Below are positions 33,928 through 43,161 of a stretch of DNA of 64,000 nucleotides, in pieces. The position numbers and the translations under genes are program-made. Under the pieces are notes generated by a model. The model made no database searches, was not told the DNA's origin, and saw only the letters and a program-made list of their open reading frames with translations. Positions within the stretch are counted from its first letter, which is position 1; the number at the start of each line of letters is the position of its first letter. Origin of the DNA: CALMBW01 sp963779645 (GTDB taxonomy: Bacteria; Actinomycetota; CADDZG01; WHSQ01); contig CAVZYX010000005.1 of NCBI GenBank assembly GCA_963779645.1, positions 62,001 through 126,000 on the forward strand, in the 5' to 3' direction.

Positions 33928-36360
33928 CTACGCGGACTCGGAGATCGGTTGCGCGGGGATATCCGCCGGCACGCCGTAAAGGGTCGTGCGACGCCGCGGA
34001 ACACGTCCTATCGAAGCGATCAGTTCTTCCATACGGTCGGCAGTTAGCTCCTGTCCGTGGGCAGCTCCAGCCGCGCGCGAGATGTTCTCGTTCATCAGGG
34101 TGCCACCAAGGTCGTTGGCGCCGGCCTGCAAGGCCAGCTTGGAGCCTTCCGCCCCCATCTTGACCCATGACACCTGGATGTTGCGAATCGCCCCATGCAA
34201 GGCGATCCGAGCCACGGCGTGCATCTTCAGGGTCTCCTCGAAGGTGGGGCCCCGCCTCGCTTGCCCCTTCAGGTAGATCGGCGCAGCCATGTGGACGAAA
34301 GGAAGCGGCACGAACTCGAAAAGTCCATCGTGTCCGTCCGCTACAAGTTCCTCGTGGAGCGATCTCACCACGGCGAGGTGGCGAGCCCAGTTGCGGGGGC
34401 CTTCCACCGTGCCGAACATGATCGTGGCGTTGCTTCGAAGACCCAATCTGTGAGCGACACGATGAACCTCGACCCATTCGGCTGTGTTGATCTTGTCGGG
34501 ACAGATGATGTCGCGGATCTCGTCATCAAGGATCTCGGCGGCTGTTCCGGGCAGTGTTGCAAGGCCCGCACCCTGAAGCTGGACGAGGAAGTCTTCGACC
34601 GTTCGTTTCGATGTTTCGGCTCCCTGGAACACCTCCAACGCGGTGAACGCGTGAACGTGCATCTCCGGGATCTCTTTCTTCACCGCTTTCAGGTACTCGA
34701 CGTAGTGATCGCCGGTGAAGGAATGATGGATGCCGCCCTGCATGCAAACTTCGGTGGCTCCGAGGTCCCAAGCCTCGCGCGCCCGGCCCGCGACTTCCTC
34801 CGGGGTCAACAGATAGGGCTCGCCACGAAGGTTCAAGGACTTGGGGCCCTTGCTGAACGCGCAGAAACCACACTTGAAGTAGCACATGTTCGTGTAGTTG
34901 ATGTTGCGGTTAACCACGTATGTGACCTCGTCACCAACCGTAGCTCGTCGAAGATCGTCGGCCACCGCGAAGAGACGTTCCATCTCTCGTCCGCGGGCAG
35001 TGAAGAGTCGAGCTACCTCTTCTTCGTCGAGCTTCGTTCCGTCGGCGGCTTTGTCTAGAGCGCTCCACACCTTCGGCCGGACGACGCGGCCGGCCACTCG
35101 CCACGCTCCATCGCGAGCGTCTTCGACTGCGACGCGCGCCGAGGTCGGCGGTTCGGCATCCGCCCCGGAGAACCACACCTCATCGAGAGGGCGTCGATAC
35201 CCATCTCCGTCGATCGAATCCAGAACCTTCGCCTTGAGCGGTTTGTCCAACCACTCGTCGATGGCACGGGGCGTTGCGCAGTACTCCGGATAGATCGCCA
35301 AGCGCTCGAGAAGCGTGAATCCATTGCCCTCTGTCACTGCCTGGAGTTCATCGAGCTTCGGCCAGGGACGCTCGGGATTCACGTGGTCGGGGGTTACGGG
35401 CGAGACGCCACCCCAATCCGACAGGCCGGCGGCCAGGTAGAGGCCGTATTCATCCGGAGTGAGGTTCGGAGGCGCCTGGATACCCACGTTCGGCCCCATG
35501 ACGACACGAGCCAGCGCGATCGCAACCAGCATGTCATCGACGTCGGGCTCCGGATGATCGCGCATTCCGATGTCCGGCTTCTGTCGGAAGTTCTGAACGA
35601 TTACTTCCTGGATGTGTCCGTGCCGCTCGTGGGAATCGCGGATCGCGAGTAACGCATCGACACGTTCATCAAAGGTCTCGCCGATACCGATGAGGATCCC
35701 GGTCGTGAACGGGACTCGCGCGGCCCCCGCATTCTCCAAGGTGTCGAGCCGCAGGCTCGGCTTCTTGTCGGGAGCTCCGAAGTGCGCCATGCCGCGCGCA
35801 AGAAGGCGCTCGGAGAGGGTTTCGAGCATCATCCCCTGGCTCACCGAAACCGGACGAAGCTTGTGGACCTCTTCGGGGGTCATCGCACCGGGATTCGCAT
35901 GCGGCAGCAGCGATGTGTTCTCGAGCACCGCAGCGCAGGCGGCAGCTAGATAGTCGATCGTCGTCGCGTATCCCATCGCGTCGAGCTCGGCGCGTGCCTC
36001 CGGCCACTTACGTTCGGGCTTATCACCGAGGGTAAACAGGACTTCCTTGCAGCCTGCCCGCTCGCCCGCGAGCGCCACCTCGAGAACCTCATCCAAGGTC
36101 ATGTAGCTGCGGGTTCCCGGCACCGGGGGGTGGGCGAACGTGCAATACCCACAGGAATCCCGGCAGAGCTGGGTCAGCGGGACGAAGACCTTCCGCGAAT
36201 AGGTGATGCGCGGCCCGACGACCTCATCACGCAGTGACGCGGCCGCGGCGAGTAAGGGGGTCCTGTCGTTGAGGGATCCGGTAGCGAGCTCTCGGATCTC
36301 GGCATCCTCGAGACGTTCTCCCGCAGCCGCCCGAGCCGCCAGCGATTCCAGTCGGTTCAT
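33928..36360 (-). CDS. fbiC: 7,8-didemethyl-8-hydroxy-5-deazariboflavin (FO) synthase, CofG-CofH fusion
   Basis: An 810-aa bifunctional radical-SAM enzyme that builds the FO chromophore of F420 from tyrosine and a flavin precursor. Two CxxxCxxC clusters are seen: CRDSCGYCTFA near residue 68 (CofG half) and CYFKCGFCAFSK near residue 500 (CofH half). Also visible are FTLGDKPERKWPEAR in CofG and EVCMQGGIHHSFTGDHYVEY in CofH. The fused form is the actinobacterial type. It is divergent from cofD with a 27-bp gap, so both F420 operons probably share a very compact promoter region. Confidence 0.96.
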   Translation of the reverse strand: MNRLESLAARAAAGERLEDAEIRELATGSLNDRTPLLAAAASLRDEVVGPRITYSRKVFVPLTQLCRDSCGYCTFAHPPVPGTRSYMTLDEVLEVALAGERAGCKEVLFTLGDKPERKWPEARAELDAMGYATTIDYLAAACAAVLENTSLLPHANPGAMTPEEVHKLRPVSVSQGMMLETLSERLLARGMAHFGAPDKKPSLRLDTLENAGAARVPFTTGILIGIGETFDERVDALLAIRDSHERHGHIQEVIVQNFRQKPDIGMRDHPEPDVDDMLVAIALARVVMGPNVGIQAPPNLTPDEYGLYLAAGLSDWGGVSPVTPDHVNPERPWPKLDELQAVTEGNGFTLLERLAIYPEYCATPRAIDEWLDKPLKAKVLDSIDGDGYRRPLDEVWFSGADAEPPTSARVAVEDARDGAWRVAGRVVRPKVWSALDKAADGTKLDEEEVARLFTARGREMERLFAVADDLRRATVGDEVTYVVNRNINYTNMCYFKCGFCAFSKGPKSLNLRGEPYLLTPEEVAGRAREAWDLGATEVCMQGGIHHSFTGDHYVEYLKAVKKEIPEMHVHAFTALEVFQGAETSKRTVEDFLVQLQGAGLATLPGTAAEILDDEIRDIICPDKINTAEWVEVHRVAHRLGLRSNATIMFGTVEGPRNWARHLAVVRSLHEELVADGHDGLFEFVPLPFVHMAAPIYLKGQARRGPTFEETLKMHAVARIALHGAIRNIQVSWVKMGAEGSKLALQAGANDLGGTLMNENISRAAGAAHGQELTADRMEELIASIGRVPRRRTTLYGVPADIPAQPISESA

Positions 36361-36387
36361 CTGGGTCAGGCTACTAGACTCGCCCCG

Positions 36388-37305
36388 ATGAACAGGATGA
36401 AAGTCACGGCTCTCGCTGGTGGCGTTGGTGGAGCCAAGCTCCTCGTCGGTCTCGATGATCTAGACCTCGACCTCACCGCGATCGTGAATACCGGCGATGA
36501 CGCCACGTTCTACGGGGTTCATGTCTCTCCCGACGTGGACATCTGCACCTACTGGTTGGCTGGTCTGGCGGACGAGGAACGCGGCTGGGGGCTGCGCGGT
36601 GACACCTTCGAAATCATCGAAGCTCTGGGTGCTCTCGGCTCGGATAACTGGTTCCGGTTGGGCGATAGAGATCTTGCAACTTGCATCTTCAGAACTCAGA
36701 GACTCCTGGAAGGGTCACCTCTCTCATCGGTGACGGATGAGATCCGTCGCGCACTCGGGGTGAGCCCGACGTTGATCCCGATGACCGATGATCCCGTTCG
36801 AACGTCGATCACGACCACCGACGGACGTTCGCTCGAGTTCCAGGAGTACTTCGTCAAGGAACGCCACGAGCCCGAGGTTCGGTCTGTGCACTTAAGTGGG
36901 ATCGCCTCGGCGGTACCGGCCCCGGGTGTCCTCGAGGCGATCGGAGCGGCAGACGTTGTAGTTCTCTGTCCATCGAATCCGATCGTCTCTATCGGTCCGA
37001 TACTTGGACTCACCGGGGTTCGCGAAGCGCTGATCCAACATCCAAGAGTCATCGCCGTAAGTCCGATCGTCCGGGGGGCCGCGCTCAAAGGTCCGGCCGA
37101 CAGGTTGATGGCAGCCGCGGGGGTGACCGTCTCCGCGAGTGGCGTCGCCGAGATGTACCGGGATTTCCTCGATGCTTTCGCACTCGACATCACTGAAGAA
37201 GGGGAAGCCGAACGGATCGAGACGATCGGGATCGAATCCATCGTCACGGACACGATCATGGTCGATCGCGTTGCGTCGAAACGGATGGCGGAAGTTCTCC
37301 TGTGA
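36388..37305 (+). CDS. fbiA: 2-phospho-L-lactate (or PEP) transferase CofD/FbiA
   Basis: A 305-aa enzyme that joins the lactyl/enolpyruvyl-phosphate guanosine donor to FO, giving (dehydro-)F420-0. GGVGGAKLLVGL (11-22), VNTGDDATFYGVHVSPDVDICTYWLAG and LCPSNPIVSIGPILGL are family landmarks. The ATG lies 27 bp from fbiC on the other strand. It is followed by cofE with a 4-bp overlap. No CofC/FbiD guanylyltransferase gene is seen in the window. Confidence 0.95.
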   Translation: MNRMKVTALAGGVGGAKLLVGLDDLDLDLTAIVNTGDDATFYGVHVSPDVDICTYWLAGLADEERGWGLRGDTFEIIEALGALGSDNWFRLGDRDLATCIFRTQRLLEGSPLSSVTDEIRRALGVSPTLIPMTDDPVRTSITTTDGRSLEFQEYFVKERHEPEVRSVHLSGIASAVPAPGVLEAIGAADVVVLCPSNPIVSIGPILGLTGVREALIQHPRVIAVSPIVRGAALKGPADRLMAAAGVTVSASGVAEMYRDFLDAFALDITEEGEAERIETIGIESIVTDTIMVDRVASKRMAEVLL

Positions 37306-37982
37306 TCGAGATCTTCCCCATCGCTGGTCTCCCTGAAGTCAAACAAGGTGATGACCTCGCACAGCTGATCGTCGATGCGGCCTCGCCGCCACTCGAGAAC
37401 GACGACGTTGTCGTCATAACGCAGAAGGTCATTTCGAAAGCGGAAGGGCGAGTCGTGAGTGCAGCCGACAAGGATGCGGCCGTCCGGGCAGAGTCCCGGC
37501 GCATCCTCCGTAGAACGCCGACGGGCATGGTGATCGCGGAGACGCAGCACGGCCTCGTCTGCGCTAACGCCGGGATCGACGAAAGCAACGTCCCAGGGGA
37601 CACGATCGCCCTTCTGCCGGTGGATCCCGATGCGTCGGCTCGAGGCGTTCGATCGCGCGTGCTGCACCTCGCCAAGGTGGACGTCCTCGTCATCATCAGC
37701 GATACCTTCGGCCGGGCCTGGAGGGTAGGTCAGACGGACGTAGCGATCGGCGTGGCTGGGATGCTGCCGTTCATCGATCACATCGGGAAGCTGGACGCTC
37801 AGGGGCGCGAGATGACCGCGACGAACATCTGCAGTGCCGACGAGCTCGCGGGGGCCGCCGAGCTCGTGATGGGCAAGGCAGACGGGATCTGTGCAGCTGT
37901 CGTTCGGGGGGCTCCTGTCGTCAAAGGTCGCGGGGCCGCAACTGACATCGTGCGTCCCGTCGAGGACGATCTCTTCCGATGA
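37302..37982 (+). CDS. cofE: Coenzyme F420-0:L-glutamate ligase (CofE domain alone)
   Basis: A 226-aa GTP-dependent ligase that adds gamma-linked glutamates to F420-0. PLxEVKQGDDLAQLIVD, VVITQKVISKAEGR, SDTFGRAWRVGQTDVAIG and GPI-like GKADGICAAVVRGAP are present. In mycobacteria this domain is the N-terminal half of FbiB; here it stands alone with the nitroreductase half as a separate, overlapping gene. The start is GTG, overlapping the cofD TGA (GTGA). Confidence 0.93.
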   Translation: MIEIFPIAGLPEVKQGDDLAQLIVDAASPPLENDDVVVITQKVISKAEGRVVSAADKDAAVRAESRRILRRTPTGMVIAETQHGLVCANAGIDESNVPGDTIALLPVDPDASARGVRSRVLHLAKVDVLVIISDTFGRAWRVGQTDVAIGVAGMLPFIDHIGKLDAQGREMTATNICSADELAGAAELVMGKADGICAAVVRGAPVVKGRGAATDIVRPVEDDLFR

Positions 37983-38605
37983 CTCTCGATGAAGCGGTCG
38001 CCGCGCGACGAAGTATCCGTGCGTTCAAAGACGAGCCCGTCCCGGCAGACGCCGTTAGAAGAGCGATCGAACTGGCGGTGCAGGCTCCGGCCCCCCATCA
38101 TTCGAGCCCGTGGCGTTTCGCTCTCCTCGACGAACCCGGGGCCAAGGAAGCCTTCTCCAAAGCGATGACCGCTGCGTGGCGCGAGGACCTCACGATCGAC
38201 GGGCTGGAACCGCAGAAGATCGAGGGGATCCTCACTAGGTCTCATGCCCTACTGACCTCGACCCCGCTGCTGGTCGTCTGCTGCGCGGACATGACTCGCT
38301 CCCACGATTACTCCGACCCGCGCAGGACGAGGGCCGAGTGGAGCCTGTTCGCTCATTCGACAGGGGCAGCCCTTCAGACCTTCATGATGTCGCTCGCTTC
38401 GGAGAGAATCGGCAGCTGCTGGATATCGGCCCCCGTCTTCTGCGGCGACGTGGTTCGAGAGCACCTCGGACTCGATCGCAACGTCGAGCCACAAGCTCTC
38501 GTTCTGGTCGGCTACCCGGCCGGCGACTACAAACCGCGGCCGCGGCCCACACCGGATGCAGCCTCATACCTCGTCGGCCCTGTTACCCTCCTCCACCGTG
38601 AGTAA
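37979..38605 (+). CDS. Nitroreductase-family protein, counterpart of the FbiB C-terminal domain
   Basis: A 208-aa FMN-binding nitroreductase fold: RRSIRAFKDEPVPADAVRRAIELA, APAPHHSSPWRFALL, then TGAALQTFMMSLASERIGSCWIS and LVLVGYPA. HHSSPWRF is typical of the FbiB C-terminal domain, which reduces dehydro-F420 to F420 with FMNH2. Its ATG overlaps the cofE TGA (ATGA), so the two probably supply FbiB activity as two chains. It overlaps the next gene by 8 bp. Confidence 0.9.
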   Translation: MTLDEAVAARRSIRAFKDEPVPADAVRRAIELAVQAPAPHHSSPWRFALLDEPGAKEAFSKAMTAAWREDLTIDGLEPQKIEGILTRSHALLTSTPLLVVCCADMTRSHDYSDPRRTRAEWSLFAHSTGAALQTFMMSLASERIGSCWISAPVFCGDVVREHLGLDRNVEPQALVLVGYPAGDYKPRPRPTPDAASYLVGPVTLLHRE

Positions 38606-39233
38606 GAAACTCGAAGAGAAGCAAGAGAGACGACTAGCCGAGGAGCGCCGGCGCCAGGAGCACCACAAGGCAGCCCGCAAGCGCAACCTTTTCACACTGA
38701 TCGTCATCGCCTTGGTGGCGGCACTCGTGGTGTGGCTGATCCTCTCGGAGCGGAACAAGCAGAACCCGGAGAACGTCGGAGTCGATCCGACCACGGCAGG
38801 CTGCACCGAGATCCAGGAACATCCCGACGAGGGCCAGGACCACGTCGACACCGATGTCACCTACGGGACGCAACCGCCGTCGTCCGGGAATCACTTCGGC
38901 CAGACCGCCGACATCGGCTTCCACACCGCGGACAGCGGCTTCATCGAGGAGAACGCCGTCCACAACCTCGAACACGGGCAGATCGTCGCCTGGTACAACC
39001 CGGCGGCGCCCCAGGCCGTGCTCGATGACCTTGAGATCTCCGTGGACGACGCCGGCATCGGGATGCTGGCGATGCCCTACGAGCAGGTCCCTTCCGGCTA
39101 CAACTTCAGCCTGTCCGCGTGGGGCGCAACGCAGTCCTGCGAGGAGGTTTCCGGCGAGGTCATCTGTGCCTTCCGAGAGGCCTACCAAGGGAAAGGTCCG
39201 GAGCAGGTCGGGATCCCCACCGCCGACTGCTAG
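38598..39233 (+). CDS. DUF3105 membrane-anchored protein
   Basis: A 211-aa protein starting at GTG 38598 inside the end of the nitroreductase gene (GTGAGTAA). A charged cytoplasmic stretch (KKLEEKQERRLAEERRR) precedes one membrane helix (about 35-56) and an outer DUF3105 domain: YGTQPPSSGNHF, HNLEHGQIVAWYNP (His-rich), ending VGIPTADC. The function of DUF3105 is unknown; the conserved His residues suggest metal binding. Its overlap with the F420 genes may be positional only. Confidence 0.85.
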   Translation: MSKKLEEKQERRLAEERRRQEHHKAARKRNLFTLIVIALVAALVVWLILSERNKQNPENVGVDPTTAGCTEIQEHPDEGQDHVDTDVTYGTQPPSSGNHFGQTADIGFHTADSGFIEENAVHNLEHGQIVAWYNPAAPQAVLDDLEISVDDAGIGMLAMPYEQVPSGYNFSLSAWGATQSCEEVSGEVICAFREAYQGKGPEQVGIPTADC

Positions 39234-39385
39234 TCCTTCCTTTCTACGCAAAACCTCGCATCTCGATCTCTTCGTCTTCCCATAGGGCATAACTGCTGCG
39301 ATGCTGGGGGCTACGCACTGATCCACGCGTAGTCGGGAGGGGGCTCTCAGGAGCGGCATCCCGCGCGCCTAGTCAAGGAGTTCGG

Positions 39386-41926
39386 ATGCATAAACGCTTC
39401 TTCGCGGTCTTCGCAGGGACCACACTTGTTATCTCAGGATTGGTCACCGGAGCGGCAGCCGCCCCTCCCGAGCTTGTGGACAACATGACCGGCTGGGCCG
39501 TTCTGGCCCCCGGACAGAGCGGCCAAGGCTTCACTCCTCATGAGGAGGACCAGCGCAGCGAGTACGCGGCCCTTGCCGACGACTCCGACATCACTGAGGA
39601 AGAACTAGGCACTTACTTCCACCCGTTGCAGTGGGGACCCGAAGCGATCGAAGAGGAGTACCAGCCCCCGGGCCGCACCGACGTCACGATCTATCGGGAC
39701 GCGAACGGCGTTCCGAACATCTACGGCGACACGGACGAAGCCCTTGCCTACGGCGTGGGCTACGCGACCGCCGAGGACCGGATGTGGCAGATCGACCTGA
39801 TCCGTCATCTCGCTAAAGGGCAGATCGCAGAGTTCCTAGCCGAAGAGGACAACGAAGCCGCATACCTGGGTTCCGACAAGGGCAAGCGTCGGTCGGGTTA
39901 CACCGAGGCCGAGCTACAAGAGATGTTCGATGCACTCGATGACAGGTTCGGAGCCGACGGTGCTTTGACACAGACCATGTTGCTGGCGTACACGGACGGC
40001 GTCAACGCGTACGTGACCGAGGCGAACGGTCCCGGGAATCGACCAGGCGAGTACAGCGTGACGGGCAACGAGCTACTTCCTTGGGAAGTTCTCGACACGC
40101 TTGCCGTCGCGGTGGACCAAGGACGGAACCTCGGAGCCGAAGGTGGAGACGAAGTTATACGCGCTGCATTCCTCAAGAAGTTGCGTAGCCGTTTAGGCAA
40201 AGAGACCGGGACTGCAGTCTTCAACGACTTCCTATTCCGCAACGACCCGGATGCATACACGACCATCGAGGAAGCCGACGGAGCGTTCGAAAGCCCAACC
40301 TTCAGCACCGAAGTGAACCCGAAGGCAGTCGCCCTGCCGGACAACGTCAAGAGCCTGGCCCGCAAGATCCAGCGTCGCGCACGCGGAGCGGAGTCGGTTG
40401 AGCGCAAACTCGGGCTACCGAAACTCGCTTCGAACACGATCGCGGTGGCAGGGTCAGACACCAAGGGCGGTGACCCGATCCACTACGGCGCGCCACAACT
40501 CGGCTACAACGCTCCTTCATCTCTGTGGGAGGCGGAGGGCCACTCCCCCAGCTTCGACTGGGCGGGAGTGCTGATCCCGGGAGCACCGTTCATGGCCATC
40601 GGGCGGACGAACAGCCATGCGTGGATGGTTCCGGTCGGTGTCGGAGACATGCTCGACGAGCGCGTCGAGAAACTCTGTAACCCCAAAGGCAAGAAAGTTG
40701 CCAAGAGATCGAAGTTCTACATGTTCGACGGCGAGTGCATCAAGATGGAGATTCGCACCGAACTGATCCACGGGATCGATCCGGAGGAAGCACCACTTAA
40801 GTACAAGGTGTTCCGGACCGTGCACGGACCGGTCACAGCTCGTGCCACAGTCAAGGGCAAGCCGGTTGCGATCAGCGAAGAGCGCGCCACGTGGGGCCGC
40901 GAGCCCGACGTTCTCACCGCCCTGATGTACTGGCAGAAGAAGACGACGGCCACTCTTGACGACTTCCAGACGGGAGTGTCGGACTACTTCCCGTTCTCTT
41001 TCAACATGAGCTACGCCAACAAGGACGTGGCCGCTTACTGGTACACCGGTCTGCACGCGGTACGTGCGGATGGGGTCGACCCCATGCTTCCGTCGTGGGG
41101 TACCGGCCAGTGGGAGTGGCAACGTTTCATCACCGAAGAGGAACGACCCCATGTCGTTGAGCCCTCTCAAGGCTGGCTCGTGAACTGGAACAACAAACCA
41201 TCGGTTGGTTGGGACGGAGGACCCCATGGGAACTGGGGGCCACTGAACCGTGTGCACCTGCTCGCCGCCGGTATGGCAGCCCACAATGGGAAATTCGACA
41301 TGTCCGACGTGATCGAAGTTGCCGCCACGGCCGCGACCCAGGACGGCAACGCCTTCGGGTTGTGGGAGCACATTGGCCCGTCGATATCGCCGAGCTCGCC
41401 TGCAGGGATAGCTGCCTTAGCAGCACTCGAGCTGTGGGTTGAAGAGGGCGCTCATCGCACCGATCTCGATCGTGACTCGGACCAGGACAGTCCGATCGCG
41501 GTAGCGACATGGGACGAGATGCTCGAGACACTCATCGACAACGTCTTCTCCGACGAACTCGGTGACCTCGGCACGCTCGGTATCCAGAAAACGGCCGACC
41601 CCCGCGTCAACAACGGTTCCGCCTACTTCATCAGCTACGCGGACTACCTGTGGAACCTCGTCTCCGGTCACGCCGACAAGTACAGCCGCGACTATTGCGA
41701 CAACATCGACAGCGCGGCAACCGAAACGTGTGCCCAGCAGATCCAGGCCGCGTTCGACACGGCGATCACCGATCTGAGCGCAGCGCAGGGCGACAACCCT
41801 GCGACATGGGAGTGGGAGGCCGATTACATCGAGTTCTCATCACTCGGCACACCGTCGGTAGCTCCAATGCCGTGGCAGAACCGAGGCACCTGGAACCACA
41901 TAGTCCAGATCCACGAACCCAATTAG
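39386..41926 (+). CDS. Secreted penicillin-acylase-family N-terminal nucleophile hydrolase
   Basis: An 846-aa exported enzyme. The signal peptide covers residues 1-26 (ending AAAAPP). The alpha part includes VTIYRDANGVPNIYGDTDEALAYGVGYATAEDRMWQIDL. Autocleavage is expected before Ser349 in KLASNTIAVAGSDTKGG, which becomes the N-terminal nucleophile of the beta chain. Later blocks are GYNAPSSLWEAEG, TVHGPVTA and SFNMSYANKDVAAYW. Members cleave amides such as penicillins or acyl-homoserine lactones; the substrate cannot be read here. AAGGAG lies five bases before the ATG. Monocistronic, with its own terminator. Confidence 0.92.
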   Translation: MHKRFFAVFAGTTLVISGLVTGAAAAPPELVDNMTGWAVLAPGQSGQGFTPHEEDQRSEYAALADDSDITEEELGTYFHPLQWGPEAIEEEYQPPGRTDVTIYRDANGVPNIYGDTDEALAYGVGYATAEDRMWQIDLIRHLAKGQIAEFLAEEDNEAAYLGSDKGKRRSGYTEAELQEMFDALDDRFGADGALTQTMLLAYTDGVNAYVTEANGPGNRPGEYSVTGNELLPWEVLDTLAVAVDQGRNLGAEGGDEVIRAAFLKKLRSRLGKETGTAVFNDFLFRNDPDAYTTIEEADGAFESPTFSTEVNPKAVALPDNVKSLARKIQRRARGAESVERKLGLPKLASNTIAVAGSDTKGGDPIHYGAPQLGYNAPSSLWEAEGHSPSFDWAGVLIPGAPFMAIGRTNSHAWMVPVGVGDMLDERVEKLCNPKGKKVAKRSKFYMFDGECIKMEIRTELIHGIDPEEAPLKYKVFRTVHGPVTARATVKGKPVAISEERATWGREPDVLTALMYWQKKTTATLDDFQTGVSDYFPFSFNMSYANKDVAAYWYTGLHAVRADGVDPMLPSWGTGQWEWQRFITEEERPHVVEPSQGWLVNWNNKPSVGWDGGPHGNWGPLNRVHLLAAGMAAHNGKFDMSDVIEVAATAATQDGNAFGLWEHIGPSISPSSPAGIAALAALELWVEEGAHRTDLDRDSDQDSPIAVATWDEMLETLIDNVFSDELGDLGTLGIQKTADPRVNNGSAYFISYADYLWNLVSGHADKYSRDYCDNIDSAATETCAQQIQAAFDTAITDLSAAQGDNPATWEWEADYIEFSSLGTPSVAPMPWQNRGTWNHIVQIHEPN

Positions 41927-41932
41927 TTCAAT

Positions 41933-41964
41933 GCAAAAGGGGCGGCAGCTGCCGCCCCTTTTGC
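41933..41964 (+). terminator. Perfect palindromic terminator after the acylase gene
   Basis: A 32-bp perfect palindrome with centre GGCAGCTGCC, arms ending AAAAGGGG on the left and CCCCTTTT on the right, seven bases after the TAG stop. It works in either direction but no minus-strand gene ends here before 42178. Confidence 0.95.
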
Positions 41965-42070
41965 CACCACGAGAGATCAGCGTGGACTCGCCTCGCGCCA
42001 CCCAAGAATCGAGCCCGTTACCAGCCGAATAGTCGGCGAGTCGTCGTCACCCCAGAGGGGCACTGGAGCC

Positions 42071-42116
42071 AGGCCCGTAGGGCCGCAGCGATGAGGCCCG
42101 TAGGGCCGCAGCGATG
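42071..42116. repeat. Perfect 23-bp tandem duplication
   Basis: The unit AGGCCCGTAGGGCCGCAGCG plus ATG occurs twice head to tail (42071-42093 and 42094-42116) in a non-coding gap between the acylase terminator and the epimerase gene. Each unit contains the palindrome-like GGCCCGTAGGGCC. No gene is seen in 41965-42177. Confidence 0.9.
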
Positions 42117-42177
42117 AGCGAAGCGGGTGCCCCGGAGGGGTGATGCGATCGCCGATGTTCCCCTCGGAAGGCGACCC

Positions 42178-43152
42178 CTACTTGGGGTTGGCGCGGAAGT
42201 AGGCGACGGTGTGCTTGAGACCTTCGGTTAGGTCGTATTGGGGCCGCCAGCCTAGGACTTCGGTTGCTTTCGAGAAATCGATGACTATGCGGTCGAGTTC
42301 GCCGGAACGTGCGGGAGCGTAGGTGGCCTCGAGCTCGTTGCCGGTGATCTCGCTCAACTTGGCGTACAGCTCGTTGACCGAGAGCTCGACGCCGCTACCG
42401 ATGTTGATGAGTTCTCCCGAACCCTTGTCGCGCGATGCGACGAAAGCCGAGACCACGTCGTCGACATAGACGAAGTCGCGCGTTTGGGTTCCCTCGCCGT
42501 AGATCGTCACGGGATCCCGAGTGAGCATCTTGCGAGAGAAGATGGCAACGACCTGGCCTTCGAGGCCGACCTCCGAGGCGGGTTCCTGGCGAGGTCCGTA
42601 GACGTTCGCGAGAGCGAGGGCCGTGTAGTCGAGGCCCTTGATCGCTTTGAAGTAGCGGAGGTAGTCGAGGATGATCCTCTTGGAAACACCGTACGGAGAC
42701 TCGGGCATCGACTCGGGTAGGAAGAACTGATCCTCGGTGACCGGGAGCCGGGCGGCACCGGGCTCACCGTAGATGCAGCCTCCTGACGACGTGAACACCA
42801 CTTTGCGAGCGCCCGACTGCTCGGCAGCGTGAAGGACGTTCAGTGTGCCGATGACGTTGATCATCGCGTCGTGGATCGGATCGGCAACGCTGTGCCGCAC
42901 GTCCACCTGAGCGGCCAGGTGGAACACGACCTCGGGTTTGTTCCGCTGGATGAAATCGATGATCGCATCCGATCTGACATCGATGCGAGAGAACGTAAAT
43001 TTCCCGGTGCCGCTGTTTCGAGCAGAGTTCAGGTTCACTAGCGCCCCGGACGAAAGATCGTCGACCCCGAGCACCTCTTCGCCTTCACCGAGGAGCCGGT
43101 CGACGAGATGCGATCCGATGAACCCTGCTGCCCCTGTGACCAGAACCCTCAA
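42178..43152 (-). CDS. NAD-dependent nucleotide-sugar epimerase (UDP-glucose 4-epimerase-like)
   Basis: A 324-aa extended short-chain dehydrogenase. The dinucleotide motif is GAAGFIGSHL, the active site is TSSGGCIYGE with YGVSK (Tyr/Lys), and ANVYGPRQ and TQTRDFVYVDDVV bind the nucleotide sugar. It is closest to GalE/WbpP-type 4-epimerases, but sequence reading alone does not fix the sugar. It lies 9 bp after the nucleotidyltransferase gene in the same operon. Confidence 0.88.
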   Translation of the reverse strand: MRVLVTGAAGFIGSHLVDRLLGEGEEVLGVDDLSSGALVNLNSARNSGTGKFTFSRIDVRSDAIIDFIQRNKPEVVFHLAAQVDVRHSVADPIHDAMINVIGTLNVLHAAEQSGARKVVFTSSGGCIYGEPGAARLPVTEDQFFLPESMPESPYGVSKRIILDYLRYFKAIKGLDYTALALANVYGPRQEPASEVGLEGQVVAIFSRKMLTRDPVTIYGEGTQTRDFVYVDDVVSAFVASRDKGSGELINIGSGVELSVNELYAKLSEITGNELEATYAPARSGELDRIVIDFSKATEVLGWRPQYDLTEGLKHTVAYFRANPK

Positions 43153-43161
43153 CTCAACCTC

